The notes under the pieces were generated by a model. The model was not told where the DNA came from. It worked only from the letters and a program-made list of their open reading frames with translations, and did not search any database. Position numbers and translations under genes: made by a program. From assembly GCF_003368325.1 (NCBI RefSeq), contig NZ_CP031467.1, positions 3,534,001 to 3,598,000 on the forward strand: a stretch of 64,000 nt of DNA, given 5' to 3'. How positions within the stretch are numbered: the first letter of the stretch is position 1; the number at the start of each line of letters is the position of its first letter. Source of the DNA: Paraburkholderia caffeinilytica (GTDB taxonomy: Bacteria; Pseudomonadota; Gammaproteobacteria; Burkholderiales; Burkholderiaceae). Of the stretch, positions 36,296-45,341 are shown in pieces.

Positions 36296-37072
36296 ATGAA
36301 CGGTGCGGAACTGGTCGAACGCCTGCGAGCGCGACACAAGATCATTGCGCTGGGAATTCGCGCCTCGCGTACGACGGATGCGGTCCGCTGGGCCAAGGCG
36401 GCCGGCTACGACACGATCTGGGTGGATATGGAACACAGCTCGCTGCCGGTCGATACCGTGTCGCAACTGTGCTCGTGCGCGGTCGACCTCGGCCTGATGC
36501 CGTGGGTGCGTGTGCCGGAACGCGATTACGGCACGATCAATCGCGTGCTCGACGGCGGCGCGCTCGGCATCATCGTGCCGCGTGTGGAGACCGCCGACCA
36601 GGCGCGCGACGCGGTGATCGCCACGCGCTTTCCGCCGCTCGGCCAGCGCTCGCAACTGGCAACGCTGCCCTACGTCAACTACGAGAAACTTCCCGCTCGC
36701 GAACTCAATCGTCGTCTGAATGACGCGACCGTGCTCAAGGTGCTGATCGAAAGCCGCGCCGGTGTCGAAGCGGCCGATGCGATCGCGGCCATCGAAGGCG
36801 TCGACGTGCTCGCGCTCGGTTGCAACGATCTGTCCGCCGATCTGGGCCACACCGGCGAATCGGCGCATCCGGAAGTCGTGGCCGCGTGCCGCAAGGTGAT
36901 CGCGGCGGCAGAGCGGCACGGCAAGGTAGCGATCGTGGGCGGCATGCCGGAGTGCGAGGCACTCAATGCATTGCGCCGCGAGGGCGCCGCGCCGTTTGTC
37001 TTTGCCGGCATCGACAGCGATGTCTACCTGGCGGCGCTGCGCGAGCGTGTCGAGCAGGCACGTCAACTTTAA
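36296..37072 (+). CDS. HpcH/HpaI-family aldolase
   Basis: From the ATG at 36296 (GGAG five bases upstream) this is a 258-aa TIM-barrel class II pyruvate aldolase. The motifs are GYDTIWVDMEHSSL, the metal-binding Glu in VLIESRAGVEAADAI and a downstream Asp in LGCNDLSADLG. It should cleave a 4-hydroxy-2-oxo acid to pyruvate and an aldehyde. It is the first gene of a cluster with an amidohydrolase, an aromatic-acid carrier and a porin, which suggests the last step of ring-cleavage product breakdown. It is probably activated by the divergent LysR. Confidence 0.9.
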   Translation: MNGAELVERLRARHKIIALGIRASRTTDAVRWAKAAGYDTIWVDMEHSSLPVDTVSQLCSCAVDLGLMPWVRVPERDYGTINRVLDGGALGIIVPRVETADQARDAVIATRFPPLGQRSQLATLPYVNYEKLPARELNRRLNDATVLKVLIESRAGVEAADAIAAIEGVDVLALGCNDLSADLGHTGESAHPEVVAACRKVIAAAERHGKVAIVGGMPECEALNALRREGAAPFVFAGIDSDVYLAALRERVEQARQL

Positions 37073-37094
37073 TTCGAACTTCCACTTTCAGATC

Positions 37095-37973
37095 ATGGCA
37101 GAAACCCCGCTGATTTCCACGCCGATGCGTGACTATGAAACCCTGTCGCGGCCGTCGTTCACGATGCCGCCGCTCGCCTGCGACGCGCACATGCACGTGT
37201 TCGGTTCCGAAGACAAATATCCGAAGGTCGAGCATCCGCACTACACGCTGCCCGACGGCAAGCTCTCGCACTATCTGCAGATGATGAGCGTGCTGCATCT
37301 GAAGCGTTTCGTGATCGTGCAGCCGAGTTTTTACGGTACGGACAACCGGTGTCTGATCGACGCGCTGCACGTGGCGGGCTCGATCGCGCGTGGCGTCGTG
37401 ATGATCGAGGAGAACACGGACGCGGCCACACTGGATGGCTTCCATCAGTCCGGCGTTCGCGCGGTACGCCTCGATCTGTTTGCGCGTTCCGGGTTGCCGA
37501 CCGTCGAGATCCAGCAGTACATCACGCGGATGGCGCGCTTGTGCGCGAGCCTCGGCTGGCACGTGCAGTTCTATGCGCCGGGCTGGGTCGTGCGCAATCT
37601 GATTCCGTTTCTCGCCGACGTACAGACCGATTTCGTCATCGATCACATGGGCTACATGCTCGAGGAAGACGGTCTCACCCAGGCGGATTTCGACCGTCTC
37701 CTCAGTCTGCTGAAAGACGGCAACTGCTGGCTCAAACTCAGTGCCCCGTATCGGATCGCCAAACATCGCGGCTATGAAGCGGTGGCGCCGATGGCCGAAG
37801 CGATCATCAAGGCCGCGCCGCAAAAAGTGATCTGGGGTTCGGACTGGCCGCACATTCCCGATTCGACGCGCGACACCGGCGAATTGCTGAATCTGCTCGG
37901 CGCATGGACCGGCGATCCGGTGGTGCACAAGATGATTCTGTCCGACAACCCCGCGCGGCTGTTCGACTACTGA
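37095..37973 (+). CDS. Amidohydrolase-2 family hydrolase, PDC-hydrolase-like
   Basis: A 292-aa metal-dependent hydrolase of the amidohydrolase-2 family. The N-terminal motif CDAHMHVFG gives His32 and His34, and the late GSDWPHIP and DNPARLFDY are typical. The pattern closely resembles 2-pyrone-4,6-dicarboxylate hydrolases and related lactonases. With the HpcH/HpaI aldolase 22 bp upstream it would open a lactone and feed a hydroxy-oxo acid to the aldolase, as in protocatechuate 4,5-cleavage, but no ring-cleavage dioxygenase is in the window. The substrate is therefore inferred only by family. Confidence 0.85.
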   Translation: MAETPLISTPMRDYETLSRPSFTMPPLACDAHMHVFGSEDKYPKVEHPHYTLPDGKLSHYLQMMSVLHLKRFVIVQPSFYGTDNRCLIDALHVAGSIARGVVMIEENTDAATLDGFHQSGVRAVRLDLFARSGLPTVEIQQYITRMARLCASLGWHVQFYAPGWVVRNLIPFLADVQTDFVIDHMGYMLEEDGLTQADFDRLLSLLKDGNCWLKLSAPYRIAKHRGYEAVAPMAEAIIKAAPQKVIWGSDWPHIPDSTRDTGELLNLLGAWTGDPVVHKMILSDNPARLFDY

Positions 37974-38023
37974 GCAGTCACTGAGTGACAACCGAGCGAC
38001 AACCGAGGCACCCCATCCCCACT

Positions 38024-39175
38024 ATGTCCTACCAACCCAACGCAGCGTTTGCCGGTCTCTTTCGCGCGTTCACGTCGGACCCGCAGAGCATCGGCACGCA
38101 TCTGACGCAGCAGATGACGCAGCAGCAAGCGGACGATCCCTTACTGGTGTCGACCGGCAGCGATATCGTGCTGTTTCCCGGCGCGCGGTGTGCGCCGACC
38201 GTCGAGAGTTTTCGCAAATCGACGCGTGGTTTCATCGAGCTGACGGCGGTATCGCATTTGCCGCTGGCGCTGGCTTACCTTGCGCGGATGCGCGAGCTGT
38301 CGCCGCACGACGGCGCGTGGCAACGCGATGCGTCGAATCTGCGCGGCCATGCCGAGGCAACCCGCGCGGCGAACTCGCTTGCGCTCTGGCGCGATCACGT
38401 CGCGGTCGATAGCTTCGCGGGCCACGAGCAGAAGATCGCCGATCTCGTCGACTACACCTGCGGCGTGACGATCGAACTGCTTGATCGGATCGAGAAAGAT
38501 CACTCACTGCTGAGCTTCGAGCGCCTGAACAACGAGTACTTTGCCGCGCCGTCGACGAGCGCGTTTCCGGTGCCGATGAACGACGTGATGTTCGCGACGT
38601 TCGGGCTTGCGTTTCTCGACATCGTCTACCGCATCGGCAACTGGTTGCGCGCGCAAGCACTCGACTGGAACCGCCTGATGGTGCTCGTCAGCGGACGGTC
38701 GGGCAGACCGACAGCCGGTGTGACGTGGGCGTCGAACAACATGTGCTATCTGGTGTGGTGCGCGTCGAATCGCGTGCTGTTGCCGGAGCGCGTGTTTATC
38801 GCGCCGCATGCGCCGTCGTTCTCGGTCGCCGAATTGCCGGACGCCGCGGGCATGGCGGAACTGGAGCGCACCTATCGAGCGTTGTGGCTCAACACCCGTT
38901 CGAGTATCGATGTCGCGCGCGCATTGTTTCCCGGGCAGCGTCCGTTTCACTTCGATCCTGCGCCAGCCGGCGGCATGCCACCTATCACGTCGATCGACGA
39001 TCGCGATGCGACCACGGCGCGCCTGCGCCGCATCATGGAAGATCCGACGCAACTGCTGTCCAACTGCGTCGCCGATTACATCGTCGATCAGTTGTACAGC
39101 AACGGTAATCAGCCGCAAAAGGTTGAAATCCCAGGCTTTACGAATGTGACTTTTCCGGGCGCCGCGCAGTTGTAG
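38024..39175 (+). CDS. Unknown cytosolic protein in the catabolic cluster
   Basis: A protein of 383 aa from the ATG at 38024 (396 aa from the GTG at 37985; neither start has a strong ribosome site). It has no signal peptide or clear membrane segment. A segment in the first third (SGSDIVLFPGARCAPTVESF) and Trp-rich central segments (LALWRDHVAVD; GNWLRAQALDWNRLMVLVSGRSGRPTAGVTWASNN) are distinctive, but I do not recognise the family with confidence (DUF5624-like is possible). Its place between the amidohydrolase and the carrier gene implies a role in the same pathway. Confidence 0.75.
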   Translation: MSYQPNAAFAGLFRAFTSDPQSIGTHLTQQMTQQQADDPLLVSTGSDIVLFPGARCAPTVESFRKSTRGFIELTAVSHLPLALAYLARMRELSPHDGAWQRDASNLRGHAEATRAANSLALWRDHVAVDSFAGHEQKIADLVDYTCGVTIELLDRIEKDHSLLSFERLNNEYFAAPSTSAFPVPMNDVMFATFGLAFLDIVYRIGNWLRAQALDWNRLMVLVSGRSGRPTAGVTWASNNMCYLVWCASNRVLLPERVFIAPHAPSFSVAELPDAAGMAELERTYRALWLNTRSSIDVARALFPGQRPFHFDPAPAGGMPPITSIDDRDATTARLRRIMEDPTQLLSNCVADYIVDQLYSNGNQPQKVEIPGFTNVTFPGAAQL

Positions 39176-39259
39176 CGACGCATGCCGGTTCGACACCCGC
39201 GCGTAAAGGCAGCCGCGCGGGCCATAACAAAATGCCCTTGATGAAGGAGACAGGCATTC

Positions 39260-40579
39260 ATGAATGCACTTTTACAAGAGCCGTCGGCGGGTCCACCGGT
39301 CAGCAACGTGCTGCGCATCACGCTGGTGTGCTTCGCGGTGTCGATGATCGACGGCTTCGACACGTTGATGCTGTCGTTCGTCGCGCCATTGCTGGCGAAG
39401 TCGCTGCAGATCGATCACGCAACCCTGGGCCGCGTGTTCGGCGCCGGGTTCATCGGCACGGTGCTCGGCTCGCTGATCGTCGGGCCGCTGGCGGACCGTT
39501 TCGGGCGACGGCCGATGCTGCTGCTGGCGCTCGCGGTAACCGGCATTTTCACGCTTGGTTGTGCGTTTGCGACTTCAGCGACGATGCTGGCCGCGCTCCG
39601 GTTCATCGGCGGCCTCGGCATGGGCGGCGCCATTCCGCCGGTTGCGGCGATCACGGCTGAGAGCAGTTCGCCGCAACGCCGCGCTTCGCTGGTGATTCTG
39701 ATGTTCATCGGCTTTCCGCTTGGCGCGGTGGTGGGCGGCGCGATCACCGCGGCGTTGATGGTGCGCTTCGGCTGGCCGTTCGTGTTCCTGATGGGTGGCG
39801 CGTTCGCCTTGCTCGCGCTGATTCCGGTGCTTCTCGTGATTCCGGCGCAAATCGCCAGCCGCGCCGAACGGGCGACCACGCGGGTGCACACCGCGGCGCC
39901 CGGCCTGAACGTGGTGGGCGGCGTGTTCGCCGGCGGCCGGCTTCCGGCGACGTTGGCACTGTGGTTCGGTGTGTTGTCGAGCATGATCCTGTCGGGCTTC
40001 CTGGTCAGCTTCATGCCGACCATTCTCAATATGAACGGCGTCGAACCGGGACGCGCGGCGCTCGGTTCGGTCTTGCTCAATTTAGGCGCGATAGGTGGCG
40101 CGTTGGTGATTTCGACCGTGGTCGGCAAGCGCGGGCCGTTCGTGCCTGTGGCGATTTCTTTTGTGGGCGGCGCGGTGTTGACGGTGGCGTTGGGCCAGAT
40201 CATCGGCGCGGGGAATGTCGCGCTTGCGATGCTCTTTGCCGTCGGCGCGTTTCTGGTCGGCGGGCAGTTGACGTTTCCGGCGATTGCCAGCTATCTCTTT
40301 CCCGCCGACGTGCGGGCGGCCGGCGTCGGTTGGACGCTGGCGATCGGACGCATCGGTTCGATTGTGGGGCCGGTGGTCGGCGGCATTCTGCTGTCGCAGC
40401 ATCTGTCGTTCGAAACACTTTTCATGCTGGCGGCGATCCTCGCCGTGGGCGCAGCGCTGGGCATCAGTCTCGCCAATATGCTGCGGCCGCGCGAAAACGA
40501 GAGTGGGGCGGTCACGCCGACTGCGTCATTTGCGATCACGGGTTCGGAGTTGGGAGAGGCGGGTCATGGCAAGAACTGA
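39260..40579 (+). CDS. MFS aromatic-acid:H+ symporter (AAHS family)
   Basis: A 439-aa twelve-helix MFS carrier. The N-terminal motif MIDGFDTLMLSFVAPLLAKSL matches the DGFD signature of the AAHS family (PcaK, BenK), and GPLADRFGRRPMLL is the MFS loop 2-3 motif. It should import an aromatic or related organic acid with protons. A strong ribosome site (ggaga) precedes the ATG. It overlaps the next gene by 14 bp, so production of the two is coupled. This fits a cluster that uses an aromatic-derived acid. Confidence 0.92.
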   Translation: MNALLQEPSAGPPVSNVLRITLVCFAVSMIDGFDTLMLSFVAPLLAKSLQIDHATLGRVFGAGFIGTVLGSLIVGPLADRFGRRPMLLLALAVTGIFTLGCAFATSATMLAALRFIGGLGMGGAIPPVAAITAESSSPQRRASLVILMFIGFPLGAVVGGAITAALMVRFGWPFVFLMGGAFALLALIPVLLVIPAQIASRAERATTRVHTAAPGLNVVGGVFAGGRLPATLALWFGVLSSMILSGFLVSFMPTILNMNGVEPGRAALGSVLLNLGAIGGALVISTVVGKRGPFVPVAISFVGGAVLTVALGQIIGAGNVALAMLFAVGAFLVGGQLTFPAIASYLFPADVRAAGVGWTLAIGRIGSIVGPVVGGILLSQHLSFETLFMLAAILAVGAALGISLANMLRPRENESGAVTPTASFAITGSELGEAGHGKN

Positions 40580-41672
40580 ATTGGGTGCAGGCCTGCTCAC
40601 GACACTGCAGCAGCTGCCGACCAGCGGCGCGCGTGCGGTCGAAGTCTTTACGACGGACGAGGGCACTTTTCTCGGCGTGCCGCAACTCGCACGCGATGTG
40701 CCGGGTGAGGCGCCTTACATGAACGGCGGCGACAGCGACATCGAAGCACCGATCTACCGCTGGCAGGACGGCCGTTTCGTTGAACACGAAGCGCTGCCGC
40801 TGCCCGGCGGCGAAGACATCGAGTACTTCGAGATCGACGGCAGGCGCTTCCTCGCGACGGCCGGCATTCGAACTGGCAAGGGGCCGTACGATCTCGATAC
40901 CGAGGCGGTGGTGTATGAACGCCTCGCCGGCGCGTGGGTGCCATTGCAACGCTTCCCGGTATTCGCGGCAAAGCAGTGGTCTGCTTTTTCGCTCGACTCA
41001 CGCCATTTCCTCGCGTTGGCGCAAGGCGTGGTGATCGACGGTGTCGTGCCGAAACATCCGCGCGAATCGTGCCTGTTCGAATGGAACGGCGAGCGCTTCG
41101 TGCCGTTTCAGACTTTCAATGGGCAGTGGGGCTACAACTTCGCGTTGGCGTCATTCGGGGGCGAGCACTATCTCGCGTATGCGGACCACGTTAGCGGATC
41201 GTCGGTGCATCGCTGGAACGGCGAGACGTTTGTACCACTACAAACGTTCGACGAAAACGGCGGCCGTGCGTTCCGCTTCTTCGAAGCAGAGGGCGCGCTC
41301 TGGATGGTGCACGCGAACCTGCTCAAACACACCACGCTTTACCGGTTCGACGGCGCGCAGTTTGTCGAGATGCAGGTGCTGGGCGGTCCCGGCGGCCGCG
41401 AACTGTGCCTGATCGACGGCAAGGAGGGGCGCTATCTGGTGCGCGCGTGCTTTATCACCGGAACGCCGAAAGCACCGGCTGTCGTGCCGCAATCGGAGAT
41501 TTTCCGGTGGCGGGATGCCTGCTTCGAACTGGTGGGCGACTTCGCGACATCCGCTGCGACCGATGCCGCCAGCTTCGTCGTCGACGCTCAGCGCTATCTG
41601 GTGGTCAGCAACAGCCTGAGCGACGAGATCCGCTTTCGCACTGATTCGACCTTATACCGGTTCAACGGTTAG
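40566..41672 (+). CDS. EAR/EPTP-repeat seven-bladed beta-propeller protein
   Basis: A 368-aa protein made almost only of about 50-residue repeats of the EAR (EPTP) type, each with a core F-x-P-x-Q-x-F ... F ... FLA/YLA. Repeat cores lie at about 64-100, 117-153, 170-207, 215-251, 259-295 and 313-349. A seventh is split between the C-terminal YRFNG (364-368) and residues about 10-40, the usual velcro closure. No signal peptide. It overlaps the carrier gene, so it is probably a partner or effector-binding module of that pathway. Its function is unknown. EAR repeats are best known from animal LGI and GPR98 proteins. Confidence 0.8.
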   Translation: MARTELGAGLLTTLQQLPTSGARAVEVFTTDEGTFLGVPQLARDVPGEAPYMNGGDSDIEAPIYRWQDGRFVEHEALPLPGGEDIEYFEIDGRRFLATAGIRTGKGPYDLDTEAVVYERLAGAWVPLQRFPVFAAKQWSAFSLDSRHFLALAQGVVIDGVVPKHPRESCLFEWNGERFVPFQTFNGQWGYNFALASFGGEHYLAYADHVSGSSVHRWNGETFVPLQTFDENGGRAFRFFEAEGALWMVHANLLKHTTLYRFDGAQFVEMQVLGGPGGRELCLIDGKEGRYLVRACFITGTPKAPAVVPQSEIFRWRDACFELVGDFATSAATDAASFVVDAQRYLVVSNSLSDEIRFRTDSTLYRFNG

Positions 41673-41794
41673 CGCCTGACCGACATCCCCCGCGCCCGGC
41701 GGCTCGCCGGGCATTCCCGACAGGGAACAGCTATCCCTCCAGCGAGGGAGGGCACCGTTTTGCCTTTTAAAAATAGAACCATTGGAGACGAGCA

Positions 41795-42910
41795 ATGAAA
41801 AAGTTTGCCTTGAGCCTAAGCGCAACCGCGGTACTGGCATTGAGCATGAGCAGCCAGATTGCGCATGCACAAAGCAGCGTGACGCTGTACGGCATTATCG
41901 ATGCGGGCATCACTTACTTCAGCAACGTGAACGGCCATTCGAACTTCGTCGCCAACGACGGCTCGATCCAGTCGAATCGGTGGGGCTTGCGCGGCGTGGA
42001 AGATATCGGTGGCGGGACACGGGTCGTCTTCGTTCTGGAGAACGGCTTCAATCTCTACTCGGGCACGATGGTGCAATCGGGCGTGCTGTTTAGCCGTCAG
42101 GCGTGGTTGGGTGTCGAGAATCAAACGTACGGCCGGTTCACGCTCGGCAAGCAGTACGACTTCTTCTGGGACAACCTCACGCAATTTGCCATGGGGCAGG
42201 TCGCCGGCCAGTACTCATGGCATCCAGGCGACTTCGATCACCTCGCGGGCACGTTGCACATCAATAACGCGATCAAGTACACGTCGCCGAACTACCTGGG
42301 ATTGCAGGCGGGTGCGCTATATGCATTTCCTTCGCAATCCGTATCAGCGGGAACAGGGCGCGTGATTGCGTTCGGACTGCGCTATTCGAATGGCCCGCTG
42401 AACCTCGGTGCCGCGTACACCGATACGCACGATCTCGGCTTGAATGGGCCGAGCCAGGCCGGCACCACGTTCTTCCCCGATCTGCCTGCCACGCCGGTGC
42501 TGGCGAGCAGCGTCAGCAGTTTCGGTGTGGGTGGCAGTTACCGCTTCGGCAGGAGCCTGACCCGGCTGCTGTTCACCGACACGCACTTCCGTATCGGACA
42601 CGACAACGGTTCGATGCCGACCTATGAAGTGAACGAGGTGTTTCAACTCACCCCTGCCACGACGCTGATGGGTGGCTACTGGTACAGCAAGCTCGGCGCG
42701 CAGAAGTGGCAGAACGGGACGCTCCTGCTCGATTACGCGCTGTCGAAGCGCACCGATGTCTACACCAGCGCGACCTATCTGCGCGCATCGGGTGGCGCGG
42801 CACCGGTGTTCCTCGGCGGCGGTGCGGCGCCGGTGTTTGCCAATGGCGTGTATGTGGGCACAGGTCAGTCGTCGACCGCGGTACGGGTGGGGCTCCGCAC
42901 GCTGTTCTAG
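41795..42910 (+). CDS. Gram-negative trimeric porin (OmpC-like)
   Basis: A 371-aa outer-membrane porin with a signal peptide (to AHA-Q, about residue 24) and the family start QSSVTLYGIIDAGITYFSN. The L3 region and beta-strand pattern fit 16-stranded Burkholderia porins, and it ends with the aromatic residue (RTLF). It should let small solutes, perhaps the cluster's substrate, cross the outer membrane. It is preceded by a 122-bp gap with a GC-rich hairpin (GCCCGGCG / CGCCGGGC, 41694-41712), which may partly stop upstream transcription. Confidence 0.92.
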   Translation: MKKFALSLSATAVLALSMSSQIAHAQSSVTLYGIIDAGITYFSNVNGHSNFVANDGSIQSNRWGLRGVEDIGGGTRVVFVLENGFNLYSGTMVQSGVLFSRQAWLGVENQTYGRFTLGKQYDFFWDNLTQFAMGQVAGQYSWHPGDFDHLAGTLHINNAIKYTSPNYLGLQAGALYAFPSQSVSAGTGRVIAFGLRYSNGPLNLGAAYTDTHDLGLNGPSQAGTTFFPDLPATPVLASSVSSFGVGGSYRFGRSLTRLLFTDTHFRIGHDNGSMPTYEVNEVFQLTPATTLMGGYWYSKLGAQKWQNGTLLLDYALSKRTDVYTSATYLRASGGAAPVFLGGGAAPVFANGVYVGTGQSSTAVRVGLRTLF

Positions 42911-43030
42911 CCCTGACGCGCCGGTAGCGAAATCGCGGCGTATCGACACCAATCCATTCCAAACCGCCAGTTGGACCCAATCCGGAGCAAACGTCAGGCG
43001 GTTGCGTTCCCCGGATATCAGGAGACAGGC

Positions 43031-44623
43031 ATGAATACCTATTACCCGCGCGCCATTCGATGGCTCATTGCAATCGCGATTCCACTGGTCATTCTGGGGT
43101 GCGGCGGCAGCGTTCACCCCGCGCCGCCCGCCGACCCCACCGTCGTCACGACCCAGCAAGGACAGGTCAAAGGCATCACCGTCAACGGCGTGCGCGAGTT
43201 TCTCGGCTTGCGGTATGCCGCGCCGCCGACCGGTGCGCTGCGTTGGAAACCGCCCGCACCGGCCGCGGCCTACACAACGAGCGTGTACGACGCCTCGCAC
43301 GTCGGCTCGGCATGTGTGCAGGGGACGGCGACGGCTCCGACCGGCAGCGAGGACTGTCTGTTCATCAACGTCTATGTACCCGGTACGACCGCAAGCACTA
43401 CGGCATTGCCCGTGCTGTTCTGGATTCACGGTGGCGGTTTCATTCTTGGCTCCGGCGCCGCGACGGATGGCAGTGTGCTCGCCCAGAAGGCGAACGCGAT
43501 TGTGGTGACGATCAATTACCGTCTCAATGCGCTCGGCTTTCTGGCCCATCCCGCGCTGGCGGCGGAAGATCCCAACGGCGCCTCGGGCGACTACGGCATC
43601 ATGGATCAGACCGCCGCGCTTGCCTGGGTGCAGAAAAATATCGCCGCGTTCGGCGGCGACCCTGGCAACGTGACGATTTTCGGCGATTCGGCGGGCGGTC
43701 ATTCGGTGTACGTGCAACTTGCATCGCCGGGTGCGGCGGGCCTGTTTGCGAAGGCCGTCGCCATGAGCGGCGGCTTCACCCGGCAACAGGAGACCTTGCA
43801 GCAGGCTGAAACGGACGGCATTGGCTACGCCAGAACGTGGGGCTGCACGGACACCGGCAGCGCCGCCTGCCTGCGGAATCTGCCGGCGTCCGCACTGCTG
43901 CAGGGCAACCCGGTCGCATGGTATGCAACGATCGACGGCAAGGTGCTGCCGGGTTCGACGAGCGCGGCATTTGCCAGTGGCCAGTACAACCGGGTGCCGG
44001 TGATCTCCGGTTTCACCGAGGACGAAGGAACCTACTTCGTCGCCGCGGCATTCGACGCGCAGGGCAATCCCGTCACATCCGCAGGCTACGAAACGGCGAT
44101 CCAGAACTTCCTCGGCGTGCCCGGCGCCGCCACCGCGGCGCTCTATCCGGCGAGCCAGTTCACGTCGCCTAGCCAGGCGTTGGCCAAAGTTGCCGGCGAC
44201 TACCTGTTCACCTGCGGCGAAATGCAGGACGCCGACAACCTCGCGAAGTATTCGCCCGCAGCTTACATGTATCGCTTCTCCGATCCCGCGCCGTACAGCG
44301 TGCACAGCCTGATCTCAATCTTGCCGCCGACCGCCATGAACTATGGCGCCTTTCACTCGTCGGATGTCGACTACTGGTGGCAACTGATTCCGAGCCCGAC
44401 GGCAAATCAGGCGAGTCTGTCCGCGGCGATGACAACCGCGCTTGCGGGGTTCGCGCACACCGGTAATCCGAATTCGGGCAGTGCGGTGGCGAACTGGCCG
44501 TTGTACACGTCGGCGACCCGGCGAACGCTTGACTTCGGTTATCCGGTTTCGAACACGTACGATGCGTACACCGCGCATCAGTGCAGCTACTGGTACGGCG
44601 AGGCGCCGTCGCACGGCCTATAA
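43031..44623 (+). CDS. Type-B carboxylesterase, putative lipoprotein
   Basis: From the ATG at 43031 (ggaga upstream) this is a 530-aa alpha/beta-hydrolase of the carboxylesterase type-B family. The leader ends with a lipobox (VILGC, Cys24), so it should be lipid-anchored. The oxyanion motif is IHGGGF, and the triad is Ser220 in FGDSAGG, Glu332 in EDEGTY and His442 in GAFHSS. It should cleave esters in the envelope and may release the acid imported by the cluster's porin and carrier. It is longer at the end than many relatives, and a tandem repeat (44615-44668) starts at its stop codon. Confidence 0.9.
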   Translation: MNTYYPRAIRWLIAIAIPLVILGCGGSVHPAPPADPTVVTTQQGQVKGITVNGVREFLGLRYAAPPTGALRWKPPAPAAAYTTSVYDASHVGSACVQGTATAPTGSEDCLFINVYVPGTTASTTALPVLFWIHGGGFILGSGAATDGSVLAQKANAIVVTINYRLNALGFLAHPALAAEDPNGASGDYGIMDQTAALAWVQKNIAAFGGDPGNVTIFGDSAGGHSVYVQLASPGAAGLFAKAVAMSGGFTRQQETLQQAETDGIGYARTWGCTDTGSAACLRNLPASALLQGNPVAWYATIDGKVLPGSTSAAFASGQYNRVPVISGFTEDEGTYFVAAAFDAQGNPVTSAGYETAIQNFLGVPGAATAALYPASQFTSPSQALAKVAGDYLFTCGEMQDADNLAKYSPAAYMYRFSDPAPYSVHSLISILPPTAMNYGAFHSSDVDYWWQLIPSPTANQASLSAAMTTALAGFAHTGNPNSGSAVANWPLYTSATRRTLDFGYPVSNTYDAYTAHQCSYWYGEAPSHGL

Positions 44624-44668
44624 GGCCTATAGGGCATATGAGGCCTATAGGACCGCCAGGACCGCCAG
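44615..44668 (+). repeat. Short direct repeats at the end of the esterase gene
   Basis: GGCCTATA occurs three times (44615, 44624, 44642), followed by two copies of GACCGCCAG (44651-44668). The first unit contains the esterase stop codon. Likely slippage-generated. Confidence 0.7.
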
Positions 44669-44853
44669 GAAGCGCGCTGGCCGTGGTACGCGGGTGCATT
44701 GACACGGAGGCACCGCACGGACTCGCCACGGGCAGCGCCAGCACTGATTACGGTTTGATCCGTTCTCCGAAAACCAATCCACAAAAGCTTGTTTGCGATT
44801 CCGTATCCAGGTCGCTAGATTCATTCATATCGCAATGAATCGACGGAGGTCGC

Positions 44854-45102
44854 ATGGCCACACTTTCAGCGACGCATATCTGGGGCGGACTTCGGCATCC
44901 TGTGCGAAGCCTGCAGAAGCAATGGTCAAAACACGCGCACGTCTCGTCTGAGCAATCCTCAGACGAGACGGCTGCCGCGGCCCATCACTCCCCATCGCCC
45001 GAACAACTCGAACGCATTGCGGCCTACGCGCGCTGCGGCTATTTCCATATGGAATACACCGCCGGCATGTTTGTCGTGCCCCTCGAGATCCCACGCGACT
45101 AA
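44854..45102 (+). CDS. Small hypothetical protein upstream of the sulfur operon
   Basis: An 82-aa ORF with a strong GGAGG ribosome site. It starts MATLSATHIWGGLRHPVRSL and ends AGMFVVPLEIPRD. No signal peptide or known domain. The coding region contains a perfect 12-bp hairpin (44941-44969), unusual for a coding gene. It could be a small conserved protein, a leader peptide with an attenuator-like structure, or both. It is the last reading frame before the rhodanese operon, 239 bp upstream. Confidence 0.6.
   Translation: MATLSATHIWGGLRHPVRSLQKQWSKHAHVSSEQSSDETAAAAHHSPSPEQLERIAAYARCGYFHMEYTAGMFVVPLEIPRD
44941..44969. repeat. Perfect 12-bp hairpin inside a small ORF
   Basis: GTCTCGTCTGAG and CTCAGACGAGAC enclose a 5-base loop within the 82-codon ORF. 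No T-run follows on either strand. Confidence 0.85.
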
Positions 45103-45341
45103 TCCGCATGCCGGCGGTGGCGCGGCAAATCCGCGACGGGCGGGCGGTGCAGGGCTCCTTCAAGCCGGAGCCAACGGACCAAGCCGGAGCATCCGAACCG
45201 ATGCTTCTTTAGAAATGACAATTAATTGGTTCGGCTTCGGCCGGCTCTCTTTCATAGTGTCTCCTGATGGCTATAGGCGGTTGCAATCGCAGATGGCTTT
45301 GACCAGCGCGTACTGATTCGCGCGATATCGAAGGAGACGTC
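45103..45341 (+). promoter_or_regulatory. Likely promoter region of the encapsulin sulfur operon
   Basis: A 239-bp gap without a gene. An AT-rich patch (ttagaaatgacaattaatt, near 45211-45229) stands out in GC-rich flanks and is the best candidate for the operon promoter. A GGAG site lies just before the rhodanese ATG at 45342. Confidence 0.45.

Noticed and set aside
42344..44305. 653-codon minus-strand ORF
   Set aside because: Antisense to the porin and carboxylesterase, both with clear motifs; Arg-rich composition.
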